DNA from: Hydrogenophilales bacterium RIFOXYD1_FULL_62_11
GTDB lineage: Bacteria; Pseudomonadota; Gammaproteobacteria; Burkholderiales; Thiobacillaceae
Length of the DNA: 11,035 bases
Direction of reading: 5' to 3'
Assembly (NCBI GenBank): GCA_001802655.1
Contig: MGZO01000052.1
Coordinates: 43,325-54,359, forward strand
Shown here in pieces: positions 1 to 5,761 of this stretch. Numbering within the stretch: position 1 is the stretch's first letter; every line of letters begins with the position of its first letter. A program made the translations under genes and the position numbers. Below the pieces are notes generated by a model. The model was not told the DNA's origin, did not search any database, and worked only from the letters and a program-made list of their open reading frames with translations.

Positions 1-2
1 GC

Positions 3-557
3 GATGAACCCTTCTTCTTCATGAAGCCGCCCGGCGCCATCCTGCACAACCAGTCGGTGTTTTCCTATCCGCCCGGCACCGAAGATTTACAGCCCGAGGT
101 CGAGCTGGTGGTGGCTCTGCACAAGGGCGGCAAGAACATCCCGGTCGACCGCGTCGATTACGACTACGTGTTCGGCTATGCCGTGGGGCTCGACATGACG
201 CGGCGCGACCTGCAACGCGCCGCCCGCGCAAAGGGCCGCCCCTGGGACATGGCCAAGGCGTTCGACCATTCGGCGCCGTGCAGCGCGATCACTCCGGAGT
301 TTTATGCGGGCAACATCAGCCGCGGCAAGATCGAGCTCAAGGTGAATGGCGAAGTACGTCAGAGCGGCGATGTCGGCGACATGATTCTGAAGATTCCGCA
401 GATGGTGCACACCCTGTCGACCCTGGTCGAGCTGTTCCCTGGCGACCTGATCTTTACCGGCACCCCTGCCGGCGTGGGCCCGGTGGTGAAGGGCGATGTG
501 ATCGAAGCCACCGTCGCCGGGCTGGAGCCGCTGATCATCACCATCGGCGCAGCCTGA
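3..557 (+). CDS. Fumarylacetoacetate hydrolase (FAH) family protein, 5'-truncated by window edge
   Basis: Probably a Mg2+/Mn2+-dependent cytosolic hydrolase, decarboxylase or isomerase of the FAH superfamily, acting on a 2-keto acid or acylpyruvate. The reading frame is open to the left edge: in-frame codons before the first ATG at 21 read DEPFFF, giving the family signature PFFFMKPPGAIL. The window therefore starts inside the gene, and roughly 40-50 N-terminal residues are missing. Other family signatures follow: an acidic block (EVELVVAL) that normally supplies metal ligands, GYAVGLDMTRRDLQ with the Asp metal ligand, GRPWDMAKAFDHSAP with the conserved Lys, and IFTGTPAGVGPV near the C-terminus. 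It most resembles the single-domain YcgM/FAHD1 type; the substrate cannot be read from sequence. It is first in a same-strand run, with 31 bp to the next start. The family call is very secure, the reaction is not. Confidence 0.93.
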   Translation, partial: DEPFFFMKPPGAILHNQSVFSYPPGTEDLQPEVELVVALHKGGKNIPVDRVDYDYVFGYAVGLDMTRRDLQRAARAKGRPWDMAKAFDHSAPCSAITPEFYAGNISRGKIELKVNGEVRQSGDVGDMILKIPQMVHTLSTLVELFPGDLIFTGTPAGVGPVVKGDVIEATVAGLEPLIITIGAA

Positions 558-588
558 ATTCAATCGTTCCAACCCTGGACTCATCGCA

Positions 589-1023
589 ATGAACGCCCAA
601 ACCCTGTTTGACCGCAACCGAGTGATCCTGAGTCACTTCGACAGCTACAGCACCGCCCTGGTATTTGCCCGCTACGGCGCAAGCATCCTGTCGTCCGCGC
701 CGCTGCCCGAATCCGCCGCGCCCATGCCGGCGCCCGGCGATGCGGCCGAACAGTACGATCCGGCAGCCGTGCTGGATGCCCTGGTGGTGCAGGCGGGAAT
801 CGAGCCCGCGCAACTGAAGCTCGACGACGAATTCCAGGCCTGGATGTCCAGCGACAGCGGCCCCATCCGCATTCACCTGGTGCGCTTTACGACACTGGAC
901 GCGCCGCGTCAGGCGATCGAACCGCTCGGCGGCGTGTTCAAGCCGATCAGCGAAATGCGCGGCCTCCCCATGGTCGAGCTGAATCTGCTGCGGCAGGTTT
1001 TCAACCTCACCATGGGCGGCTGA
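589..1023 (+). CDS. Conserved-looking hypothetical protein (144 aa)
   Basis: I do not recognise a family. The 144-aa product has no signal peptide or membrane segment and looks cytosolic. The N-terminal third is mixed hydrophobic/polar, followed by an Ala/Pro-rich linker (about residues 36-55) and an acidic middle. The C-terminus (ISEMRGLPMVELNLLRQVFNL) looks like a conserved docking or dimerisation helix. Codon use is strongly G/C-ending, as in its neighbours, supporting real coding. The start at 589 has a weak GGA at 577-579 about 9 nt upstream; the 31-bp gap to the preceding stop and 46-bp gap to the Rieske gene suggest cotranscription. Given its place before a TmoC-like Rieske gene it could be an accessory protein of the same process, but that is position-based inference only. 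Confidence 0.75.
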   Translation: MNAQTLFDRNRVILSHFDSYSTALVFARYGASILSSAPLPESAAPMPAPGDAAEQYDPAAVLDALVVQAGIEPAQLKLDDEFQAWMSSDSGPIRIHLVRFTTLDAPRQAIEPLGGVFKPISEMRGLPMVELNLLRQVFNLTMGG

Positions 1024-1069
1024 GTCGTGGCTTGTTTCGATGCTTGTTTCAATCTGCCGGGAGTCAGCC

Positions 1070-1399
1070 ATGGCCTTTGAAAACGTCTGCAAACAGAGCC
1101 TGCTCTACGAAGGCGAGCTGGTGCCCTGCAAGCTCGGCGATCAGGAAATCGTCATCATGTGGCCAGACGGCGGCCAGCCCAAAGCCTATGAAGCGCACTG
1201 CCCGCACGAAGGCGTCTCGCTCGGGCGCGGCGACTTCAACGGCCGCATCCTGTACTGCATCGCGCACGGCTGGGTCTTCGACGGCCACAGCGGAAAATGC
1301 CTGCAACCCACTGGCTGGGCGATGAAGGAATACCCCATGCGGATCGAAAATGGCATGGTGCAAGTTGATATAGCGCAAGTCGACACGGCGGGCGGCTGA
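1070..1399 (+). CDS. Rieske [2Fe-2S] ferredoxin, TmoC/monooxygenase-ferredoxin-like
   Basis: Small soluble electron carrier of 109 aa. The Rieske cluster motif is complete: C44-P-H46, then 16 residues, then C63-I-A-H66, giving two Cys and two His ligands for a [2Fe-2S] cluster. The N-terminus (MAFENVCKQSLLYEGE) and overall length match the ferredoxins of multicomponent diiron monooxygenases (the TmoC type of toluene monooxygenase) better than the longer NirD or Rieske-oxygenase ferredoxins; that comparison is from memory. I chose ATG 1070 over the in-frame ATG at 1040 because GGGAG at 1059-1063 sits 6 nt upstream and the family normally begins here. No monooxygenase hydroxylase or reductase is visible in the window, so its redox partner is unknown. 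It sits between two uncharacterised genes in the plus-strand run. Confidence 0.92.
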   Translation: MAFENVCKQSLLYEGELVPCKLGDQEIVIMWPDGGQPKAYEAHCPHEGVSLGRGDFNGRILYCIAHGWVFDGHSGKCLQPTGWAMKEYPMRIENGMVQVDIAQVDTAGG

Positions 1400-1416
1400 G
1401 GCGAAACAGCAACGGA

Positions 1417-2295
1417 ATGACCATGCCGTCCGAATACACCGCACTGCCACCGGAATTCATGCAGGCGCACCCCGCGCTGAGCCTGCTGCGCCTGGCGGCG
1501 CTGTCCGCCGGCCCCGACGGCATGCTCGACGACGACACGCTGGAACTGATGTTCGAGCAGGTCGAAACCGGCGCGCTGACGCTCATCGCCCCGAGCGACG
1601 TGTGGCCGGAACTGGTGCGCGGCCTGATGGCCAACACCCCCTCGAACATGTTTCGCGCCCTGTTTGCCTGCGGCGCGCTGGCGGACGTGCTGCCCGAAGT
1701 GCTGGCCGTGTTCGGTGTGCCGCAAATCGCCGACAACCCGCCCGAGGTCGACATCGGCCAGCACCTGTTGCGCGTGCTGGATGAAGCGGCGCGCTGCAAC
1801 GCACCGCTGGCGGTACGCTTCGCCGCGATGGCGATGCACGTCGGCAAAGCGGACTCGCCGCCCGAACATCTGCCGGTTCACTATCGCCATGTCGAGCGCG
1901 GGCGTCCCCGCATCGAGGCGATGTGCGCCCGCTTCGGCGTGCCGGCGGACTGCCGCGAGCTGGCCCTGCTGGCGCTCGTCGAATGCGAGCGGATCCACCG
2001 CGTCGGCGAAGTGCGCGCCGGGCCGGTTGCCGCGCTGCTGGTGCGCATCGGCGCCTTCGACCGGCCGGAACGCTACGCGCAACTCATGACCCTGTGCGCA
2101 TGCGACTACCGCGCCTACGACGGACGCGCCGCACAGGCCTACCCCAAAGGTGTGCTGCTGGAGCGTGCCCTCAAAGCCTGCGCCGGCATCGCTCCCGCCG
2201 CGCCCGGCGCGAGTGCGGAAACGGCAGACGCCCTGCAGGAAGCCCGCGCCGCCGCCATCGCCCTCGCGTTCCGCTCGGAACGCTGGTCGGGTTGA
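1417..2295 (+). CDS. Orphan Cca-type body/HD domain protein lacking the nucleotidyltransferase head and HD residues
   Basis: A 292-aa protein whose residues ~40-250 resemble the neck/body and HD part of bacterial CCA tRNA nucleotidyltransferase (E. coli Cca type). It has LIAPSDVWPELVRGLMANTP, then FACGALADVLPEVLAVFGVPQ, PPEVDIGQHLLRVLDEAARC, a VRFAAMAMHVGK segment and an RPERYAQLMTLCACDYRAY tail. The N-terminal nucleotidyltransferase head (glycine-rich loop, catalytic DxD) is absent, replaced by about 38 unrelated residues. Where Cca has CHDLGK, this protein has A-M140-H141-V-G-K, so the HD dyad is gone. The YHTHVH segment is CERIH, losing the other histidines. Both transferase and HD phosphohydrolase activity are thus unlikely; an RNA- or protein-binding role is inferred. 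An alternative start at 1423 has better GGA spacing (1414-1416). Stop and next start are 7 bp apart. Homology is from memory, the residue losses are read directly. Confidence 0.85.
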   Translation: MTMPSEYTALPPEFMQAHPALSLLRLAALSAGPDGMLDDDTLELMFEQVETGALTLIAPSDVWPELVRGLMANTPSNMFRALFACGALADVLPEVLAVFGVPQIADNPPEVDIGQHLLRVLDEAARCNAPLAVRFAAMAMHVGKADSPPEHLPVHYRHVERGRPRIEAMCARFGVPADCRELALLALVECERIHRVGEVRAGPVAALLVRIGAFDRPERYAQLMTLCACDYRAYDGRAAQAYPKGVLLERALKACAGIAPAAPGASAETADALQEARAAAIALAFRSERWSG

Positions 2296-2302
2296 GACAG
2301 CC

Positions 2303-2674
2303 ATGACGCAATTAACCGCAGATATCCATCAGGCCACGCCACTCCACCCGGCCGCGTTATGGGCCATACGGGCAGCATTCACCTCCGAACAGGTCGACTG
2401 CACCACCGCCGTGGTGCTCAAGATTCTCGACAACAAATGCAAGATGCTGCCCGGCGAAAAACTCGCCGTCATGGCCATCTACGATGTCGTCCGCCATTTT
2501 GCCGCGCCCCTGTTCGACGGCACCGTGCATGCCGCAATCAGCACCGCGCGCCTGCAGCCCGAACCCACCGCGCTCGAAGCCATCCACCCGCTGCGCGTGT
2601 ACGCCGAAGCGGCCATCCCCAAGCCGGTCATGAAGCACTACAAAGCCTTCCTGCGTGACGGGCTGTTCGGCTAG
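2303..2674 (+). CDS. Hypothetical protein (123 aa)
   Basis: Unrecognised. I start it at ATG 2303, 7 bp after the previous stop, instead of a longer in-frame start inside the upstream gene; a weak GAGA lies at 2294-2297. The 123-aa product appears soluble and mostly helical, with no signal peptide or transmembrane segment. Residues ~28-65 (SEQVDCTTAVVLKILDNKCK onward) look like a small helical core with two Cys, and the C-terminus (PKPVMKHYKAFLRDGLF) is basic and amphipathic. Base composition matches its neighbours. Tight coupling to the Cca-like gene upstream and the ankyrin gene 32 bp downstream suggests coexpression. No catalytic motif is visible and I assign no function. Confidence 0.75.
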   Translation: MTQLTADIHQATPLHPAALWAIRAAFTSEQVDCTTAVVLKILDNKCKMLPGEKLAVMAIYDVVRHFAAPLFDGTVHAAISTARLQPEPTALEAIHPLRVYAEAAIPKPVMKHYKAFLRDGLFG

Positions 2675-2706
2675 CACTACGCCGCAACGAAACGAGGTAT
2701 CCAACG

Positions 2707-3177
2707 ATGAATGACACCGCACTCAAAGCCTGGCTCGAAAACGAAGGCTTCCCCGCCGCCGACACCCTGCGGCAACGCCTGCGCGGACGCATCGCCGATA
2801 CCACCACCCCGTTGATGCACGCCGCCCGCCTGGGCCGCATCGGCTATGTCGGCGAATTGCTGTCGCGCGGCGCCGACCCGCGCGAGTTGAACGCCGACGG
2901 CAACGGCGCGCTGTGGTTTGCCTGCCATGCCGGCAGCGCGCCCTGCGCAAACGCCCTGATCAAGGCTGGCGCGCCGCTCGACAGCCAGAACGCCAACGGC
3001 GCCACCTCACTCATTTACGCCGCCTCGACCGGCCAGACCGGGATCGTGAAGCTGCTGCTCGACGCCGGCGCCGACACCACGCTGGCCACCCTCGACGGCA
3101 CCACCGCGCTCGACCTCGCCGCCAATCGCGGCTGCATCGACTTGCTGCGCAGTCGCATGCATCTGCAGGCGGCATGA
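2707..3177 (+). CDS. Ankyrin-repeat protein (156 aa)
   Basis: A soluble protein-protein interaction scaffold. After a ~30-residue N-terminal helical cap it carries four ankyrin repeats: about residues 32-64 (TTPLMHAARLGRIGYVGELLSRGADP), 65-97 (a degenerate copy, GALWFACHAG...LIKAGAPLD), 98-130 (the most canonical, GATSLIYAAS then VKLLLDAGAD) and 131-156 (GTTALDLAANRGCIDLLRS, a capping half-repeat). No signal peptide or other domain is present. The start is well supported: GAGG at 2694-2697, 9 nt before ATG 2707. The partner is unknown; neighbours suggest it binds a product of the same operon, but that is inference. The stop codon overlaps a possible downstream ATG (ATGA at 3174-3177). Confidence 0.93.
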   Translation: MNDTALKAWLENEGFPAADTLRQRLRGRIADTTTPLMHAARLGRIGYVGELLSRGADPRELNADGNGALWFACHAGSAPCANALIKAGAPLDSQNANGATSLIYAASTGQTGIVKLLLDAGADTTLATLDGTTALDLAANRGCIDLLRSRMHLQAA

Positions 3178-3305
3178 GCCACGCGCGGGCCCGGCATCAG
3201 GACGAAGACGGCTTACGCTCAACCGCCCGGATATTCGGTGAAGCGCGTCCGGCCGAAGCGCAGAACGAAACGGAAGACTTGGCAACAAGCCCGCGTCGGA
3301 CGTAG
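3174..3305 (+). CDS. Possible small ORF overlapping the ankyrin gene stop (43 aa)
   Basis: An ATG at 3174 overlaps the ankyrin gene stop as ATGA, the usual signature of translational coupling, and opens a 43-codon frame ending at the TAG at 3303-3305, 9 bp before the next gene's start. The peptide is highly charged and Arg/Glu-rich (MSHARARHQDEDGLRSTARI at its start) and I recognise no family. It fills what would otherwise be a 137-bp gap within a tight operon. The G/C-rich composition makes chance open frames common, so coding is uncertain; it may be only leader sequence for the next gene. Confidence 0.3.
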   Translation: MSHARARHQDEDGLRSTARIFGEARPAEAQNETEDLATSPRRT

Positions 3306-3314
3306 CCTCGCGCA

Positions 3315-3644
3315 ATGAAAACCTACATCCCCGAACTCAGCGAACAGCGCATGGTCAAGCGCGCCCCCAACCGGCCAATCGATTTCGGGACGGATCGCGA
3401 TTACATTTTTTCCTGTCTGCAGGACATCGAGCACAGTTTTGAATTGCAGGGGGTTCCCGGTCTCGCCCCGGAACAGATCCCGGCACGCGCCCTCATCAGG
3501 CAGTTCATTGTCTGGTGGCGCACCCTCGAACCCGCCAACGCAAGCCAGCAGACGGCCTACGCCCGCCTGCCAGGCACCATCCGGCTCATCGATACCATCT
3601 CAAGTTGGTGGGCGGAGCAGGGCGGCAAAATGCAAGGGGATTGA
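3315..3644 (+). CDS. Hypothetical protein (109 aa), last gene of the run
   Basis: Unrecognised 109-aa soluble protein. It is moderately basic at the N-terminus (QRMVKRAPNRPIDFGTDRDY) and has several conserved-looking aromatic residues, notably Trp pairs (FIVWWRTLEP and ISSWWAEQGG). These suggest a small helical fold with an aromatic core or ligand surface. No strong ribosome binding site is visible upstream of ATG 3315, so translation may be coupled to the preceding frame. G/C third-position bias matches the upstream genes, and just after it the composition changes to A/T-rich accessory DNA. It therefore probably marks the end of the operon. No function assigned. Confidence 0.7.
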   Translation: MKTYIPELSEQRMVKRAPNRPIDFGTDRDYIFSCLQDIEHSFELQGVPGLAPEQIPARALIRQFIVWWRTLEPANASQQTAYARLPGTIRLIDTISSWWAEQGGKMQGD

Positions 3645-3673
3645 GGCCGGTAAAGTTGCGATGGCTGGGGGTT

Positions 3674-3769
3674 GTCCGTGTAATTGATCCTTGGTCTTTG
3701 CTTCATCTGCAACACTCCTTCTGCAAGCGCAGTTTCTAGTGTGTTGTATCCACCGGTTGAAACCGCCGG
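3674..3769 (-). mobile_element. IS30-family insertion sequence remnant (start of transposase and possible terminal repeat)
   Basis: On the minus strand an ATG at 3706-3704 is preceded 8 nt upstream by AAGGAG (3720-3715) and encodes MKQRPRINYTD before the frame becomes unrelated at about 3673. That opening closely resembles the N-terminus of IS30-family transposases (commonly ...RPRIYYTE...), recalled from the family and not searched. The rest of the transposase is missing, so this is a decayed 5' end. Upstream of its start, 3741-3769 (ACCGGTTGAAACCGCCGG within it) is a plausible terminal inverted repeat. The remnant sits exactly where the GC-rich operon gives way to A/T-richer DNA, consistent with a past IS-mediated junction. 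Confidence 0.55.
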
Positions 3770-3804
3770 CCTTAGCAGCTGTTGAGGAAATCCGACCCTA
3801 GCCC

Positions 3805-3828
3805 CATTAACTCTGCCATTAACTCTGT
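3805..3828 (+). repeat. Tandem 12-bp duplication
   Basis: Two adjacent copies of CATTAACTCTG plus one base (3805-3816 ends in C, 3817-3828 ends in T). It could be a slippage product or a duplicated binding site; no function is evident. Confidence 0.85.
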
Positions 3829-3950
3829 GACAGACATTGGGTCTTCGCAGCCGTTAGAAACACTTCACCTTCCATCTTTCTGTAATTGCAAAACCTATCC
3901 ATGGTTACAGTGCTAGAGTGCCTCTCGTATATAAATCGAAATAAAAACTT

Positions 3951-4769
3951 ATGAGAAACACAGGTCGGCTGCTTCATACGATTGGCAAGAAGCAAGGGCA
4001 GTGCAATATTTGTGGTGAGACAGGACCCCTCACTGAGGATCATTCACCGCCAAAATCCTGCATAAAGCCAAGGGCTGTCCAGATTCGGCACATCGTAGAA
4101 CTGCTATCCGGCCAAGGAGTGGTAGAAAAGGGGCGAATCTCCCAGAACGGGGTTAAATTTCGGACGCTCTGTCATCGGTGCAACAACAATCTACTCGGTC
4201 TGTGCTACGACCCTCCGCTTGCCTCGTTTACGAAGCAAGTCTCGCAACTCTTGAGTTCGTACGCAGCGCTGCCAGGGATTGCTAGGATTCAGGGCAATCC
4301 TCAGCGGATTATGCGAGCGGTATTTGGACATCTGGCGGCACAAGGGGTCGATCGGTACCTTAAGGGGCCGGAAACGGAATTGCTTCGTGATTGGTTCCTT
4401 AATGAGTCTTTGCCGTTGCCCGAAAACATCCGGATTTATTATTGGCTCTTTCCGCACCATGGGAGCACCATTTTTCGTGATGCAGCCTATTTGGATATCC
4501 CTTCCGGACGGGTCGCCGTAATCTGGTTGCTGAAGTTTTTTCCAATCTCTTTTTTGATGTCATGGGAGGAATCCCCCCAACCTCTTTTTAATCTTCCTCG
4601 CCTGTCGGACTGGGGCAATGAAGTGCTAACAAAAGATGTTGAGCTTCCCTTATCTCTGGCAGAAATACCACATCGCTATTGGCCCGAAGCACCATCGGAG
4701 ACATCAGTGATCACTTTCGGACAAGAGGCTATGTTTGCTGTCCCACATATCAAACCCTCCTCTCAATAG
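3951..4769 (+). CDS. HNH-endonuclease-like zinc protein (272 aa), unknown role
   Basis: Residues 18-80 show a zinc-ribbon/HNH-type arrangement: C18-N-I-C21, then TED30-H31-SPPKS, and 50 residues on LC74-H-R-C77-NNN. Paired CxxC motifs around a D-H and a trailing CxxCN are typical of HNH nucleases with a structural zinc, so DNA cleavage or nicking is possible. A final catalytic His/Asn cannot be placed with confidence. The remaining ~190 residues match nothing I know, with hydrophobic stretches (VAVIWLLKFFPISFLMSW, residues ~190-207) that might touch membrane or form a core. There is no clear ribosome binding site before ATG 3951. Base composition is much lower in G/C than the operon upstream, indicating transfer. 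Genes of this sort are common in defence or cassette-type accessory DNA, but that is context only. Confidence 0.75.
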   Translation: MRNTGRLLHTIGKKQGQCNICGETGPLTEDHSPPKSCIKPRAVQIRHIVELLSGQGVVEKGRISQNGVKFRTLCHRCNNNLLGLCYDPPLASFTKQVSQLLSSYAALPGIARIQGNPQRIMRAVFGHLAAQGVDRYLKGPETELLRDWFLNESLPLPENIRIYYWLFPHHGSTIFRDAAYLDIPSGRVAVIWLLKFFPISFLMSWEESPQPLFNLPRLSDWGNEVLTKDVELPLSLAEIPHRYWPEAPSETSVITFGQEAMFAVPHIKPSSQ

Positions 4770-4772
4770 TTC

Positions 4773-4800
4773 GCGAAAGACTGCGAAAGACGAAAGACTG
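4773..4800 (+). repeat. Short direct repeats (GCGAAAGAC) abutting the palindrome
   Basis: Three imperfect copies of GCGAAAGACT lie at 4773-4782, 4783-4791 and 4792-4800 (the last lacks the leading GC), directly between the HNH-like stop and the palindrome. They probably belong to the same repeat element. Confidence 0.7.
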
Positions 4801-4844
4801 GGGTCAGGTCTTGCCTTTTGCCGCAAAAAGCAAGACCTGACCCC
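4800..4844. repeat. 45-bp GGGGTC/GACCCC palindrome (element 1)
   Basis: Left arm GGGGTCAGGTCTTGC (4800-4814) and right arm GCAAGACCTGACCCC (4830-4844) are perfect 15-bp inverted repeats. After one mismatch the stem continues for 5 bp (TTTTG 4816-4820 with CAAAA 4824-4828), closing on a 3-nt loop. It has no following T tract, so it is not a standard terminator. The form is reminiscent of REP-like or miniature inverted-repeat elements. A related palindrome with the same GGGGTC ends lies at 7978-8019. Confidence 0.9.
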
Positions 4845-4870
4845 GTGGTTCGTGCTGACCCCGCGGTTCG
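4837..4870 (+). repeat. Direct repeat CTGACCCCGYGGTTCG, two copies
   Basis: CTGACCCCGTGGTTCG (4837-4852) is repeated as CTGACCCCGCGGTTCG (4855-4870) with one difference and a 2-nt spacer. The first copy starts inside the right arm of the palindrome, so the repeat looks like a partial duplication of that element's edge. Confidence 0.85.
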
Positions 4871-4897
4871 AGGATTTAAAAAGTTTGAGGAGGTCGA

Positions 4898-5761
4898 ATG
4901 GGAATCGAGGATTGGTTGCAAAAAATTAACGAGGAGTTCTCAAGGGAAAACATGCCTCATGGAAAGCGACCATTCGATGCTCTTGCCCGATATTCGAAAG
5001 AAAAAGCAGTGGCAGTTGCGTTCGGCTCGGATCTGGCGAGCTACGTTTTCGAATGGTTCAAGAAGAATACAAAAGAAGATGCGCACATGGTCGGTGCGCT
5101 ATATTCCTCAACCTACTTCTACGATGGGGAATTCTGGGACGTTGAGATTCCTGTTTTCTATGGAACAGTGAACTTCAATCCTTTTGATTCGTTATCAAAT
5201 ATGCCAAAACCAATATTGAGTAGGCTTCAGAGTAATGGCGATGAATCCGAGACGTTCGCGTTTTACTGGTCCGATTGCTTCGACTACGGCCTGGGGGTCG
5301 ATAGTATTTTGAAAGACCCGAGTGCATCCGAATTTGGGAAGAAGTTCCTAAGCGCTGGGCACGAGGAGATACGTTCGGCCGTATCATTGATACGACCTTC
5401 GCGTCTTAATCCAAGGGCGATATTGGACTCCCGCATGGCATTAGAAATGTTTTTCAAGACCTATGCTGCGCTCAAAGGCCGACTTACTGAAGATGAGGCA
5501 AAGAAACTGGGGCACAACCTTCAAAAAGGGTTTGATAAATATATTGAGTTATCTGGAAATTTTGAGTTCGAGCAATATAGAGAGCAACTGGAGATGTTCC
5601 CGCCTATTGCAGAGCGATATCAAGAACAAGAGGTGACTAAGCCTGATCTGTGGCGAGCGTTCCATTTGACTCAGAAAATCGGTGCCGCAGTTGTTCGAGA
5701 ATTCGGAGAGAGCAACATCCGAGAACAAGTAGAACGGCAGATGGCTACCTCTAACTATTAA
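4898..5761 (+). CDS. HEPN-like hypothetical protein in a gene cassette (287 aa)
   Basis: Unidentified 287-aa soluble protein. The N-terminal ~165 residues contain aromatic-rich strands (STYFYDGEFWDVEIPVFYGT, residues 71-90) and no known motif. Residues ~165-275 look like a HEPN-type helical bundle: SRMALEMFFKTYAALKGRLT (178-197) followed by KKLGHNLQKGFDKY with H206, a pattern common in HEPN proteins that pair with nucleotidyltransferases or act as RNases. A clear Rx4-6H catalytic motif is not evident, so RNase activity is doubtful. ATG 4898 has a strong GAGGAGG (4887-4893) but only 4 nt spacing. The stop codon (5759-5761) lies inside the attC site that follows, as is typical for integron cassette genes. 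Composition is A/T-richer than the flanking core. No promoter is evident, as expected for a cassette. Confidence 0.8.
   Translation: MGIEDWLQKINEEFSRENMPHGKRPFDALARYSKEKAVAVAFGSDLASYVFEWFKKNTKEDAHMVGALYSSTYFYDGEFWDVEIPVFYGTVNFNPFDSLSNMPKPILSRLQSNGDESETFAFYWSDCFDYGLGVDSILKDPSASEFGKKFLSAGHEEIRSAVSLIRPSRLNPRAILDSRMALEMFFKTYAALKGRLTEDEAKKLGHNLQKGFDKYIELSGNFEFEQYREQLEMFPPIAERYQEQEVTKPDLWRAFHLTQKIGAAVVREFGESNIREQVERQMATSNY

Larger units (their letters stand above)
3645..3950. other. Intergenic boundary region between core operon and accessory genes
   Basis: About 306 bp without an intact gene. It holds the IS30-type remnant (3674-3769), a tandem 12-bp duplication (CATTAACTCTG at 3805-3815 and 3817-3827) and an A/T-rich stretch just before the HNH-like gene. 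TATATA at 3928-3933, overlapping TATAAA, may be a -10 element; I see no matching -35. GTTAGAA at 3853-3859 resembles an integron core site (GTTRRRY) with one mismatch, but no attC structure lies to its left. Confidence 0.6.

Noticed and set aside
1186..2304. Long minus-strand frame (372 codons) opposite the Rieske and Cca-like genes
   Set aside because: It is an antisense frame produced by G/C-rich codon bias; the plus-strand genes have clear family motifs.
3817..3859. Possible attC with R'' CATTAAC and R' GTTAGAA left of the HNH-like gene
   Set aside because: The putative L'' and L' segments (GACAGACA and GGTCTTC) do not pair, and R' breaks GTTRRRY at its last base.
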